This document shows, one piece after another, positions 18,501 through 26,719 of a stretch of DNA of 64,000 nucleotides. The stretch's first letter is position 1. Each line of letters begins with the position of its first letter. This DNA comes from Pontibacter actiniarum (GTDB lineage: Bacteria > Bacteroidota > Bacteroidia > Cytophagales > Hymenobacteraceae). The position numbers and the translations under genes are program-made. The DNA lies in the NCBI RefSeq assembly GCF_003585765.1, contig NZ_CP021235.1, positions 1,860,001-1,924,000 of the forward strand, given 5' to 3'. The notes under the pieces were generated by a model. The model saw only the letters and a list, made by a program, of their open reading frames with translations. It was not told where the DNA came from and made no database searches.

Positions 18501-19004
18501 CCTACCGCCACCGCCGGCGGCAGCCTTTAGCATAAGCGGGTACCCGATGCGGTGCGCCTCTTCCAGCGCTGTCTCAAAGCTATCGAGATCCTTGTTGTTG
18601 CTTTGGATGATTGGCACCTCGCAACTGATCGCTACTTTCTTGGCCGCTATCTTGTCTCCCAGCGAAGCCATCACCTCCGGCCTAGGGCCTATGAAGATGA
18701 TGCCGTTATCGGCACACCTCTGCGAGAAGTGCTGGTTCTCCGACAGGAAGCCGTAGCCCGGGTGGATAGCGTCGACACCGTTCTCTTTCGCTATTTTAAT
18801 GATACCCTCGATATCCAGGTAGGGCTGAAGCGGCTGGTTGTCCTTTCCGATCTGGTAGGCCTCATCCGCCTTGTAGCGGTGCAGCGAATACCGGTCCTCG
18901 TAAGTATAAATGGCTACCGTTTCGATGTTGAGTTCGGTACAGGCGCGTAAGACCCGAATCGCAATCTCGCCACGGTTGGCGACAAGTACTTTTTTGATTT
19001 TCAT
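15561..19004 (-). CDS. pyc: Pyruvate carboxylase
   Basis: A 1147-residue single-chain enzyme, full length for PYC. Order: biotin carboxylase domain (about 1-460; KVLVANRGEIAIR at the start, AAAGGGGRGMRV ATP-grasp loop, EVNPRIQVEHTVTE catalytic region), carboxyltransferase TIM barrel (about 530-800; DTTFRDAHQSLLATRMR metal/substrate motif, HLHTHDTSS), the PYC tetramerisation region, and a biotin carboxyl carrier domain (about 1075-1147) with EAMKMETT, where Lys1113 carries biotin. It makes oxaloacetate from pyruvate and bicarbonate with ATP and refills the TCA cycle. It is a monocistronic unit with its own terminator; the 317-bp upstream gap holds the promoter region but no element I recognise. 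Confidence 0.98.
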   Translation of the reverse strand: MKIKKVLVANRGEIAIRVLRACTELNIETVAIYTYEDRYSLHRYKADEAYQIGKDNQPLQPYLDIEGIIKIAKENGVDAIHPGYGFLSENQHFSQRCADNGIIFIGPRPEVMASLGDKIAAKKVAISCEVPIIQSNNKDLDSFETALEEAHRIGYPLMLKAAAGGGGRGMRVIRDDDQLEKGFFEAKNEALKAFGDDTLFLEKYVENPKHIEVQIVADTYGNITHLFERDCSVQRRFQKVVEVAPAISLEEETRHKLYDYAVSICKAVNYNNVGTVEFLVEPHSNNIYFIEVNPRIQVEHTVTEMITGIDLIKTQIYVAAGYRLDDEEVLLGPQHVVRANGVAIQCRITTEDPENDFKPDYGTVIAYRSAGGFGIRVDQGSVYTGAKISPFFDSLLVKVSTHAPTLALAATKMARTLDEFRIRGVKQNIQFLQNIINHPKFISGDATVDFVKSHSELFVFKQRKDRATKLLTFLADVIVNGNPDVKKVEQDRVLRKPDFHSFNLSKPYEKGTKDLLTELGPEEFSKWLRNDPQIHYTDTTFRDAHQSLLATRMRSFDMLKIAEAYAKDHPQTFSMEVWGGATFDVCLRFLHEDPWDRLAEIRKSVPNILLQMLLRGSNGVGYKAYPDNLIEAFVEKAWETGVDIFRIFDSLNWMKSMEPCINFVRKRTKGLAEGTICYTGDILNPKKTKYNLAYYLQLAKQLEDAGAHILAVKDMAGLLKPYAATELITALRDTVKIPIHLHTHDTSSVQSATYLKAIEAGVDVVDVALGSLSGLTSQPNFNSVVEMMRFQERHREFDQASLNNHSAYWETVREYYYPFESGLKAGTAGVYQHEIPGGQYSNLRPQANALGLGAKWEQIKATYAEVNQLFGDVVKVTPSSKVVGDMALYLVSNDLTTVDVLERGNQISFPESVQSFFRGELGQPEGGFPKKLQDIILKEDKPFTDRPNEHLAPVDFDKEFEAFQQKYGKDKKFTDFLSYELYPKVYDDYNKHLELYGDVSKIPTRLFFYGLQPGEEAIIDIARGKSIVVKYQSVGHVNEDGMRTVFFKLNGQSRNIDVRDRSVKVERVEHQKVDKTNPKQIGAPLQGMLSKVLVEKEQKVKKNTPLFVIEAMKMETTITASEDAEVVSIHLPEGELVNTDDLVLVLS

Positions 19005-19321
19005 AGAAGGTGAGATGTTGTAAAAGGTTATTCATTTATGCATGTGGGCTGCAGGCCTAAAAAGGTATGCATGCAGACAATAAATCCTAATATACTTAAT
19101 TCCTGTGGCACAAACTAATATTAGCAAGATTAAATATTGAGCCTCGGCTGCTGATAATACATGTTTTTTCACCAGAAGGTTATATACCGCACCTGCTGCA
19201 CGCAAGGGCTGATTTTAAGGCTCCCCGGGTTCCGTTACTACCCGCGCCAAGCACCGGAAACAAAAGAAAGGCCTGCAGGTTAAGGTTAGGCGAGGCAACT
19301 GGAACAAACCTCTCCCATCAC
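19005..19321. other. Noncoding divergent region upstream of pyc and an SDR gene
   Basis: No open reading frame or RNA is visible. It must contain both promoters. I see no convincing TTTG/TAnnTTTG pair. Confidence 0.4.
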
Positions 19322-20041
19322 ATGCCATTCAAAGACAAGAACATACTTATCGTAGGCGGCACTTCCGGCATCGGGCTGCAAACCGCCAGGCAGCTTCAGG
19401 AGAAAGGAGCCAACGTGCTGACCGCCTCCCGGAAGCAGTCGGCGGAAGCGGAAGCGCTTAACCTGCAGCACCTGCCACTGGATGCGCTGCAGGTTGATGC
19501 TGCGTTTATGGAGGAGATGCCTGACGTGCTGCACGGCCTGGTGTACTGCCCCGGCAGCATTAAGCTAAAGCCCTTTGAGCGCCTGCAAGTGGAGGACTTC
19601 CGCCACGACCTGGAGCTGAACGTGCTGGGGGCAGTGCAGGTGCTGCAGGCGGTGCTGCCGCTGCTAAAAAAGGCCGGGGGCGCCAGCGTTGTGCTGTTCA
19701 GTACGGTAGCAGCGCAGCTGGGCATGCCCTACCATACTTCCGTGGCCACCGCCAAAGCAGCGGTGCAGGGGCTTACCGTTTCCCTGGCCGCCGAATACGC
19801 CGCGGCCTCGGTCCGCTTTAACGCCATCGCCCCGTCGCTCACAGACACGGCGCTTGCCCAGCCCCTGCTCAGCACGCCGGAAAAAGCCGCCGCCGCAGCC
19901 CGGCGGCACCCGCTGGGCCGTGTGGGGCAGCCACAGGACATGGCCGCTGCCGCACTCTTCCTGCTCAGCGATGACTCCGGCTGGATGACGGGCCAGGTCC
20001 TGCACGTGGACGGCGGCATGAGCACAGTCAAGCTGCTTTAA
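19322..20041 (+). CDS. SDR-family oxidoreductase lacking the catalytic Tyr
   Basis: A 239-residue SDR-fold protein. The cofactor motif GGTSGIGLQ (residues ~12-20) and the C-terminal SDDSGWMTGQVLHVDGG segment are classical. In the active-site region the sequence runs PYHTSVATAKAAV: the Lys is present, but the residue four before it, normally Tyr of YxxxK, is Val. The nearby Tyr is eight residues before Lys and cannot fill the same place without local rearrangement. The protein may have altered chemistry or be non-catalytic; some SDR relatives show this pattern (recalled). The photolyase gene starts 44 bp downstream on the same strand, so the two may be cotranscribed. Confidence 0.85.
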   Translation: MPFKDKNILIVGGTSGIGLQTARQLQEKGANVLTASRKQSAEAEALNLQHLPLDALQVDAAFMEEMPDVLHGLVYCPGSIKLKPFERLQVEDFRHDLELNVLGAVQVLQAVLPLLKKAGGASVVLFSTVAAQLGMPYHTSVATAKAAVQGLTVSLAAEYAAASVRFNAIAPSLTDTALAQPLLSTPEKAAAAARRHPLGRVGQPQDMAAAALFLLSDDSGWMTGQVLHVDGGMSTVKLL

Positions 20042-20085
20042 AGGCTCAACAAGTATAAACTATCCCTAACCTCTACCCTAAACAG

Positions 20086-21387
20086 ATGCTCCTTTTCTGG
20101 TTCCGGCGCGATCTGCGTCTGCACGACAACGCCGGCCTCTTCCATGCCCTCACGTCGGGCAAACTCGTGTTGCCTCTCTTCATATTAGACAGCGCCATCC
20201 TGGACAAGCTGGAGAATGGGAAAGACGCCCGGGTTACTTTTATATACAACACCCTTCTGGAGCTACACCGCAAACTGGAGGCACAGGGGAGCACGCTACT
20301 CGTGCGGCATGGAAAGCCGCTGGAAGTGTTTAAAGAGCTAATGCAGAAGTATAACGTGGAGGCCATCTATACCAACCGCGACTATGAGCCCTACGCCCGC
20401 CACCGGGACCAGGAAATCGCCAGGCTGGCGCAACAGCAGGGGGTAGCCTTCCAATCGTTTAAAGACCAGGTGATAATGGAGCCGGGGGAGATCATGACGC
20501 TGGGCGGTACACCTTATAAAGTATACACGCCGTTCAAAAATGCCTGGAAAAAAGCTTTTACGCCCACCTTGGCAGCCTCCTACCCGACCCACACGCATTT
20601 CGGCCACTTTTATCAGCATCCTAAAACTCCCATACCCGCACTGCAGGATGTGGGCTTTGCACTTTCTGACCTACTGGTGCCCAGGGCAGACTTCTCTGCC
20701 AACACCTTGCAAGCGTATGAGCAAACCAGAAACCTGCCTGCCAAAAACGCCACATCCCACCTGGGCCCGCACCTGCGCTTTGGCACCGTCAGTGTACGGG
20801 AGGCGGTGCGGGCGGCCCTGGAGCACAGCGATGTGTGGCTCCAGGAACTGATCTGGCGGGAGTTCTTTCTGCAACTGCTTTTTCATTTTCCCGAATCGGC
20901 GGCAGTGAGCTTTGCCCCTAAGTTCCGGCACATCGTATGGCGCAACAACGAAGAGGAGTTTGAAAAATGGTGCGAGGGCAAAACAGGCTTCCCTCTGGTA
21001 GATGCCGGCATGCGGGAGCTGAACGCGACTGGTTTTATGCACAACCGCGTGCGGATGGTGGTCGCCAGCTTCCTGGTAAAAGACCTGCTTATTGACTGGC
21101 GGTGGGGCGAAGCCTTTTTTGCCGAAAAGCTGCTGGACTACGACATGGCGAGCAACGTAGGCAATTGGCAGTGGGCCGCCGGCACCGGAGCCGATGCCCA
21201 GCCATACTTCCGCATCTTTAACCCGACGAGCCAGGCCGCAAAGTTTGACCCCGAACAAGCCTATATCAAACGGTGGGTTCCTGAATTCGGAACTGCTGCC
21301 TATCCTCAGCCCATGGTAGATCACAGCATGGCGCGCGACAGGGCTGTGGCCGCCTACAAAAAAGCTATCGCTCTCACGGAAGCATAG
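20086..21387 (+). CDS. phrB: Deoxyribodipyrimidine photo-lyase (CPD photolyase)
   Basis: A 433-residue class I photolyase/cryptochrome-family protein. The N-terminal Rossmann domain begins LLFWFRRDLRLHDN; the FAD-binding domain carries WQELIWREFF-type residues (~255), KTGFPLVDAGMREL (~309), TGFMHNRVRMVVASFLVKDLL (~320-340) and LDYDMASNVGNWQWAAGTGAD (~358-378), all typical of DNA-repairing members. It uses light-excited FADH- to split cyclobutane pyrimidine dimers. An antenna chromophore cannot be assigned. The preceding SDR and this gene could be a light- or UV-response unit, but no operator is seen. Confidence 0.95.
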   Translation: MLLFWFRRDLRLHDNAGLFHALTSGKLVLPLFILDSAILDKLENGKDARVTFIYNTLLELHRKLEAQGSTLLVRHGKPLEVFKELMQKYNVEAIYTNRDYEPYARHRDQEIARLAQQQGVAFQSFKDQVIMEPGEIMTLGGTPYKVYTPFKNAWKKAFTPTLAASYPTHTHFGHFYQHPKTPIPALQDVGFALSDLLVPRADFSANTLQAYEQTRNLPAKNATSHLGPHLRFGTVSVREAVRAALEHSDVWLQELIWREFFLQLLFHFPESAAVSFAPKFRHIVWRNNEEEFEKWCEGKTGFPLVDAGMRELNATGFMHNRVRMVVASFLVKDLLIDWRWGEAFFAEKLLDYDMASNVGNWQWAAGTGADAQPYFRIFNPTSQAAKFDPEQAYIKRWVPEFGTAAYPQPMVDHSMARDRAVAAYKKAIALTEA

Positions 21388-21571
21388 CGCACAGGCAACG
21401 CCATTGTTTTTGTAGATACAGCTTTAGGTACTGCTCCGACCACATCAAAACGGCTGCCTTGCCACGGCCTGCTGTTTACTCCTGACAAACCTCTTTTTAT
21501 TTCGCCCCAGCTATACATAGAAACTAAATAACTTAGCAAAACCAATTATATTAGCACAAAGTATAGCTAGT

Positions 21572-22636
21572 ATGAGCAAGGCAGAAGATTATTTGAAAGG
21601 CCGGGGAGCCCAGTACAACCCGCAGAACCCTTACCTGAAGCAGGAGTATGTTACAGCGCATGTGGAGGGGCTGGACGAGCCAATGCGCAGCAACTCGAAA
21701 ACTGAATTTCTGCAGGAGCACCCGAAGAAGGTTGTCAATAAGGTGGATAGCCCCGATGTGGGACTGGGCTATTCGCTAAACCCTTACCAGGGCTGTGAGC
21801 ACGGCTGCGTTTACTGCTACGCCCGCAACACGCACCAGTACTGGGGCTACGGAGCCGGCCTGGACTTTGAGCGCAAGATCATCGTGAAAGAGAATGCGGC
21901 CGAAGCCCTGGCCAGGCAACTGGAAAGCCCCAGCTGGCAGGTGATGCCGATCATGCTGGCCGGCAACACCGACTGCTACCAGCCTATTGAGTCTAAAAAG
22001 AAGCTGACGCGGCAGGTACTGGAGGTGCTGCTGCAGTACCGCCACCCGGTTAGCATCATCACCAAAAACAGCCTTATCCTGCGTGACCTGGACCTGCTGC
22101 AGGAGCTAAACAAGTATGATCTGGTGCATACCAACATAAGCATCACTACGCTGAACGAAGGACTCAGGCAAAAGCTGGAGCCCCGCACTGCCTCCGCCGC
22201 TAAACGCCTGCAAGTGGTACGCCAGCTGAGCGAAGCCGGTATTCCGGTAAATGTGATGACGGCGCCCATTATACCGGGCCTGAACGATTCCGAAATTCCC
22301 GCCCTTATCAAGGCAGCCGCAGATGCAGGCGCCTCCAACGCAGCCTATACCATCGTAAGGCTGAACGGCAGCATCGGACCTATCTTTGAGGACTGGATCA
22401 GGCAGGCCTTCCCCGAAAAAGCAGAAAAGGTGCTAAGCCAGATTGCCGACTGCCACGGGGGCAGCCTCAACGACAGCCGTTTTGGCGTGCGCATGGGGGG
22501 CGAGGGGAAATTTGCCGAGCTTATCTCGAAACTGTTCCGGGTGAGCAGGCAGAAATACATGGCTGACCGCAGCATGAAGCCTTACAATTACAGCCACTTT
22601 TGCCAGCGAAAAGGAAAACAGCTGGGCTTATTTTAG
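21572..22636 (+). CDS. PA0069-family radical SAM protein
   Basis: A 354-residue radical SAM protein. The [4Fe-4S] motif is CEHGCVYC (about residues 74-81; CxxxCxxC), embedded in NPYQGCEHGCVYCYARNTHQYWG, which is the hallmark of the PA0069/SPL-like group. Further along come AGNTDCYQPIE (~128), ITKNSLILRDLDLL and APIIPGLND, forming the partial TIM barrel. The family is widespread, and its reaction is not established to my knowledge; spore photoproduct lyase is a relative. The gene sits alone after a 184-bp gap and before a lipoprotein gene 66 bp downstream. Translation from the ATG at 21572 is well supported. Confidence 0.92.
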   Translation: MSKAEDYLKGRGAQYNPQNPYLKQEYVTAHVEGLDEPMRSNSKTEFLQEHPKKVVNKVDSPDVGLGYSLNPYQGCEHGCVYCYARNTHQYWGYGAGLDFERKIIVKENAAEALARQLESPSWQVMPIMLAGNTDCYQPIESKKKLTRQVLEVLLQYRHPVSIITKNSLILRDLDLLQELNKYDLVHTNISITTLNEGLRQKLEPRTASAAKRLQVVRQLSEAGIPVNVMTAPIIPGLNDSEIPALIKAAADAGASNAAYTIVRLNGSIGPIFEDWIRQAFPEKAEKVLSQIADCHGGSLNDSRFGVRMGGEGKFAELISKLFRVSRQKYMADRSMKPYNYSHFCQRKGKQLGLF

Positions 22637-22702
22637 CCCCACCTTTACCCATGAAGTTGGGGTAATTGGCTAACTTGCCGGCAACACTCAAACAAATACG
22701 CT

Positions 22703-23545
22703 ATGCCCTCAAAACTGCTGCGCACCCTTGCGCTCTGCTCCTTAATTTTTTCTTCCTGCCAAAGCAATACCGAAAAGCAAGAGGCAGAAGCCCCTGTTCA
22801 GGAGCAACAGCCCCTCACCTTCCGTTCTGAAACCGTTACCCGGCAATCCGGCCTTTGCGGCCAGAATGCGGACGGCTGCGCTACGGCGGAGGTCAAGGCG
22901 ATAACAGCAGAAGGCGGCGCACAGTCCCTCCGCGACAGCCTGAACACCTTTATGGCACAACAGCTGCTCCAGATGCAAATGGGCCAGGACCCGGACCAGG
23001 AGGTACAGCAGTCGGGCAACCCGGCCGTTACGCTGGCCGAAACCTTTATCCGGGACCAGGAGGAGTACCTGGCCGACCTGGAGGGCGAGGTGCCCGCCAC
23101 GGCCGCCTGGACGTTGAACGTAGCCGTAAATCCCATCTATCAGTCTGATAGGTTTGTAACGCTTCGCCAGGAGTACAGTAGCTACACCGGCGGCGCGCAC
23201 GGCAACAGCTACTTTTCGCTGCAAACGTTTGACAGGCAGGGCAACAGGGTTCATCTAACCGAAATGGTGACGGATACGACACAGCTCCTGCAGTTGGCCG
23301 AGCGGGAGGTGCGGCGCAAGTATGATTTCCCGGAGGGCCAGTCGCTTACTGAGGCGGGACTGTTTGTAGAGGATGAAAAACTGCCCCTGCCGCAAGAGGC
23401 AGGCCTTACAGATAAAGGACTCTTGTTGCTTTACAACAGCTATGAGATCGGCCCCTATTCCATGGGCATGACGGAAGTGACGCTCCCCTACGCACAGATT
23501 GGCAACCTGCTCAAGCCAATCTATAAACCGGAGCAAGCGAAATAA
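22703..23545 (+). CDS. DUF3298/DUF4163 domain lipoprotein
   Basis: A 280-residue exported lipoprotein: an N-terminal signal MPSKLLRTLALCSLIFSS ends in FSSC, a lipobox. The mature part has the DUF4163-like N-terminal region (SGLCGQNADGCATAEVKAIT) and a C-terminal DUF3298 region with YTGGAHGNSYFSLQTFDRQGN... and PLPQEAGLTDKGLLLLYNSYEIGPYSMG. The two domains occur together in periplasmic proteins such as RsiV, which binds lysozyme in Firmicutes; here the protein is a free lipoprotein, not an anti-sigma factor, so the ligand is unknown. The gene ends in a strong bidirectional terminator shared with the Mn catalase gene. Confidence 0.87.
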   Translation: MPSKLLRTLALCSLIFSSCQSNTEKQEAEAPVQEQQPLTFRSETVTRQSGLCGQNADGCATAEVKAITAEGGAQSLRDSLNTFMAQQLLQMQMGQDPDQEVQQSGNPAVTLAETFIRDQEEYLADLEGEVPATAAWTLNVAVNPIYQSDRFVTLRQEYSSYTGGAHGNSYFSLQTFDRQGNRVHLTEMVTDTTQLLQLAEREVRRKYDFPEGQSLTEAGLFVEDEKLPLPQEAGLTDKGLLLLYNSYEIGPYSMGMTEVTLPYAQIGNLLKPIYKPEQAK

Positions 23546-23575
23546 TAAAGGCCGACTTCTAAAGTCGGCCTTTAT
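23545..23575. terminator. Bidirectional terminator between the DUF3298 and Mn-catalase genes
   Basis: Perfect 14-bp stem (23545-23558 with 23562-23575) with a 3-nt loop. Its left arm starts at the last base of the DUF3298 stop codon; it serves both convergent genes. Confidence 0.88.
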
Positions 23576-23587
23576 CAATTTATACTG

Positions 23588-24475
23588 TTAGCTCAGTTTG
23601 TTTTTCACTTTGTCTACCATGCCTCCGGCACCGCCCATCATCTGCTCTTTCTGAGCGTGGCCGCGCGGGTCTGGCGGGGAGAGTTTAGGCTCCTGACCAT
23701 GCGGCGTGGCAGTAACGACCTTAAACTCGCCTTTTCCATCCATTGATTTGCCACTTCCCCAGCGTGCGTTCTTCATTTCTTCCGCTGCACCGTCCATGTC
23801 GTTCACTTTGGTAGAGACGAACGCGTAATTAAACTCCTGGTTCTCCTCCGCCTGCGGGAAAGAGTTCGGGATTGGATGCACCCCGTTCAGGCCACCCAGC
23901 TCCTCCAGCACCGCCAGCCACTGGTTCTGGTGCATTGTGTCGCGGGCAATCAGGAAAGCCAGCATGTCTTTCATGCCCGGGTCATCGGTAGCCTCCCAAA
24001 GGCGCGTTGCCAGCAGGCGCCCCGTAGACTCCGCCATCACATTGGCGTACATATCAGCCGCCAGGTTACCGCTACCCACGACCCAGGAGCCGTTAAACGG
24101 CACACCGTTACTGTCTACGGCCATGGCCGCTAACCCTGACGAAAGCACGTGCCGCGGGTTCATGCCTCCCATCACAGCGCCTATCACCTTATCCTGGGCC
24201 ATCTCATCTTTCAGCGACATCGGAGCCCCCTCCAGGTTAAGGGCAACTGCCGTGGCAAGCATTTCAATATGGGCAATTTCTTCCGTTCCCGTTTCCATCA
24301 GCATGTCGCGGTACTTCTGCGGGCCTCTGGAGCCCCACGCCTGGAACAGGTACTGCAGGCATACCCGTATCTCCCCTTCTATACCGCCAATTGCCTGCTG
24401 TAACATTTTAGCAAAAGCGGGGTTTGGTTTGTCCACCTTTACCGTGTACTGAAGTTTGTTATCATGATAAAACAT
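23588..24475 (-). CDS. Manganese-containing catalase
   Basis: A 295-residue ferritin-like di-manganese catalase. The four-helix-bundle metal ligands are visible: GGIEGEIRVCLQY (Glu ~36), GTEEIAHIEMLATA (Glu ~66, His ~69), MAESTGRLLATRL (Glu ~148) and RDTMHQNQWLAVLEELGG (His ~181 and Glu). The C-terminal tail is flexible and ends in VDKVKNKLS, as in other members. It disproportionates hydrogen peroxide without heme. The gene has its own terminator; two dyads (24528-24541 and 24554-24573) in the upstream region are candidate operators, plausibly for a peroxide-responsive regulator, which is an inference. Confidence 0.93.
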   Translation of the reverse strand: MFYHDNKLQYTVKVDKPNPAFAKMLQQAIGGIEGEIRVCLQYLFQAWGSRGPQKYRDMLMETGTEEIAHIEMLATAVALNLEGAPMSLKDEMAQDKVIGAVMGGMNPRHVLSSGLAAMAVDSNGVPFNGSWVVGSGNLAADMYANVMAESTGRLLATRLWEATDDPGMKDMLAFLIARDTMHQNQWLAVLEELGGLNGVHPIPNSFPQAEENQEFNYAFVSTKVNDMDGAAEEMKNARWGSGKSMDGKGEFKVVTATPHGQEPKLSPPDPRGHAQKEQMMGGAGGMVDKVKNKLS

Positions 24476-24527
24476 AGTGTTATGGATTAATGTAAAACAT
24501 GCTTTCGTTTACGCCCTGCCCCTTACG

Positions 24528-24573
24528 CTGTTGTACAACAGGCGCATCATATTTACCTATCATTTCATAGGTA
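24528..24573. promoter_or_regulatory. Two dyads upstream of the Mn-catalase gene
   Basis: CTGTTGTACAACAG (24528-24541) is a perfect 14-bp palindrome. TACCTAT (24554-24560) and ATAGGTA (24567-24573) form a second dyad with a 6-nt spacer. Both lie between the catalase start (24475) and the divergent FRG gene. Confidence 0.4.
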
Positions 24574-24639
24574 TAGTCTATAACTATTTATAAATATTAT
24601 TGAATATCACAATAAAATAACAGCCATTTTACCTGCCGA

Positions 24640-25503
24640 ATGCCTAACTTAGCCCCTGCTGAAACCTACCGCTGCCGAATACGATATGCAGCTAGAGACA
24701 CACCCTTGCCTATGGAACCCGGAAAAGACATTGTAGTGAACAGTTGGGCGGAGCTCCAGAGCGCCCTCTTCGACCACAGCTGGGATGAGAAGATAGAGCG
24801 CTTCAGGTCGTCGTATGTGTACCGGGGCACCTGGAGCAAATCCTTTGACCTGAGCACCAGCATCATGCGCATTGGCAGCAAGTACAGCGAGTTGGAGCCG
24901 CACCTCCTGCGCAACTTCCGGAAGTACGCCCACAGCAACTCGGCCCCCGGCGACTCCATTTGGAACTGGCTGGCTGTGGCGCAACACCATGGCCTGCCCA
25001 CCCGCCTGCTCGACTGGACCTACTCGCCCTATGTAGCGCTACACTTTGCCACCGCCGACCTGGACCAGTACGACAAGGACGGCTGTGTGTGGTGCGTTAA
25101 TTATGTTAAATCAAGAAGCTACCTGCCGGCCCCGCTAAAGAACACCCTGCAAGAGGAGGGCTCCAACGTGTTTACCCCAGAAATGCTTGGCCCGGTAGCC
25201 CCGTCCTTTAAGGCGCTCAAGAGTTTTCAGGAAGAGGACTATGTCGTGTTTCTGGAGCCGCCCTCGCTGGATGCACGGATCGTACACCAGTATGCCCTCT
25301 TCTCCATGATGTCTGACGTGAAGGCGGAGCTGAGTAAATGGCTGGACCAGCATCCGGATCTATACTTCCGGGTGATCATCCCGAAAGAAATGAAATGGGA
25401 GGTGCGCGACAAGCTGGACCAGGCAAACATTACAGAGCGCGTCCTGTTTCCGGGGCTACAGGGCCTGAGCGAGTGGCTGAAGCGGCACTACACCCATACC
25501 TGA
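24640..25503 (+). CDS. FRG-domain-containing protein
   Basis: A 287-residue protein built around an FRG domain (residues ~25-210). Visible blocks are SSYVYRGTWSKSFDLSTSIMR, SIWNWLAVAQHHGLPTRLLDW and YSPYVALHFATADLD, and a later segment EDYVVFLEPPSLDARIVHQYALFS. The domain name comes from the F/Y-R-G motif; FRG proteins have no established activity, though some occur near phage-defence or toxin genes. An in-frame ATG at 24712 (MEPGKDIVV) is an alternative start; the first ~24 residues are not conserved-looking. The neighbours (Mn catalase, a lipoprotein) do not suggest a defence island. Confidence 0.85.
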   Translation: MPNLAPAETYRCRIRYAARDTPLPMEPGKDIVVNSWAELQSALFDHSWDEKIERFRSSYVYRGTWSKSFDLSTSIMRIGSKYSELEPHLLRNFRKYAHSNSAPGDSIWNWLAVAQHHGLPTRLLDWTYSPYVALHFATADLDQYDKDGCVWCVNYVKSRSYLPAPLKNTLQEEGSNVFTPEMLGPVAPSFKALKSFQEEDYVVFLEPPSLDARIVHQYALFSMMSDVKAELSKWLDQHPDLYFRVIIPKEMKWEVRDKLDQANITERVLFPGLQGLSEWLKRHYTHT

Positions 25504-25592
25504 TTTTTTCACTAAATTTTGACTGCACGGGCAGGCGCGCTCCGGAAAATTTGCCTAACTTCAGCAACTCTAATGAATTAAAATACGAGTTG

Positions 25593-26714
25593 ATGAATCT
25601 GCGCCGACTGCTACGTGATGCCATCCCATCGCGGAAGCAAAAAACACAAAATGAAAACGGCCCCAAGGCCTTCCACCCTTTTACCTCTTACACGTACGGC
25701 GCCGCCTTCTTCTGTGCGCTGCTGCTGAACACGGCCTGCCAGCAAGAGCAGGAAGCCAACAGCGCCACTGTGGCCACGCCCCCGCCAGCCCCTGCCGATA
25801 CGGCTTTTACCGCAGAACCAGCCGCAGTTGCTGCTGACTCTGCCGCTGCCCCACAGGCAGAAGTCGTGCTGGCAAGCAGCAAAGCCGAGAAAACGGCCGC
25901 CTGGACGTACCCGGGGCCAGAGCCATTGCCTGGTGCCATACTGCCGCAAAAGCGCATCGTGGCATTTTACGGCAACCCCCTCTCCCGCCGCATGGGCATA
26001 CTTGGCGAACTGCCACCAGAGGAAATGCTGGCCAAGCTGGACGAAGAAGTAGCCAACTGGACCGCCGCCGACTCCCTGACGCCGGTGCAACCTGCCCTGC
26101 ATGTTATTGTGGTAACGGCCCAGGGGCAGCCGGGGCGTGCGGGCAAATACAGGCTCCGGATGACAAACAAGATGATCGACGATGTGCTGGCGATGGCCAA
26201 GCAGCGCGATGCCATCGTGTTCCTGGACGTGCAGGTGGGACAAAGCACCCTGCAGGAAGAGTTACCGCAGCTGGCTGACTACCTGAAGCTGCCGAATGTA
26301 CACCTGGGCATTGACGCCGAGTTCTCGATGAAGGACGGCGGCATACCGGGCCGCAGCATCGGCACCTTTGATGCTGCCGACATTAACTATGCGACACAGT
26401 TTTTAGCTGACATGGCCAAAGAGCACCAGCTGCCGCCCAAGCTGCTCATCGTGCACCGCTTCACCCAGCGGATGATCACGAACTATGACCAGATTGAGCT
26501 GCGCCCTGAGGTACAGGTGGTGATGCACATGGACGGCTGGGGACATCCTGCCCTGAAGAAGGACACTTACCGTCGCTACATACAGAAAGAGCCGGTGCAG
26601 TTTACCGGGTTCAAGCTCTTTTACAAAAACGACCTCCGCAAGAGCCCACGCCTGATGGAGCCGGAGGAAATACTGGCCCTGCAGCCAACACCGCTGTACA
26701 TTCAATATCAGTAA
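25593..26714 (+). CDS. Predicted lipoprotein with a TIM-barrel-like C-terminal region, function unknown
   Basis: A 373-residue protein. The open frame reaches back into the FRG gene, but the natural start is the ATG at 25593, preceding a basic N-region, a hydrophobic segment and a lipobox (LLLNTAC, ~residues 43-49). A low-complexity Ala/Pro stretch (about 55-110) links to a folded region (~125-373) with alternating beta/alpha patterns: RIVAFYGNP, ALHVIVVTAQ, DAIVFLDVQVG, HLGIDAEFSM, KLLIVHRFT and VVMHMDGWG. This looks like a (beta/alpha)8 barrel, and acidic residues at the strand ends recall glycoside hydrolases. I do not recognise the family, so that is an inference. Gene order suggests possible cotranscription with the FRG gene 89 bp upstream. 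Confidence 0.75.
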   Translation: MNLRRLLRDAIPSRKQKTQNENGPKAFHPFTSYTYGAAFFCALLLNTACQQEQEANSATVATPPPAPADTAFTAEPAAVAADSAAAPQAEVVLASSKAEKTAAWTYPGPEPLPGAILPQKRIVAFYGNPLSRRMGILGELPPEEMLAKLDEEVANWTAADSLTPVQPALHVIVVTAQGQPGRAGKYRLRMTNKMIDDVLAMAKQRDAIVFLDVQVGQSTLQEELPQLADYLKLPNVHLGIDAEFSMKDGGIPGRSIGTFDAADINYATQFLADMAKEHQLPPKLLIVHRFTQRMITNYDQIELRPEVQVVMHMDGWGHPALKKDTYRRYIQKEPVQFTGFKLFYKNDLRKSPRLMEPEEILALQPTPLYIQYQ

Positions 26715-26719
26715 AACAC

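Noticed and set aside
17691..18530. Long open frame (279 codons) antisense to pyc
   Set aside because: It is the shadow of a highly expressed gene with restricted codon use; no motif, start signal or family. Similar long antisense frames at 16506-17195, 51183-51914, 52126-52887 and 54259-55152 are treated the same way.
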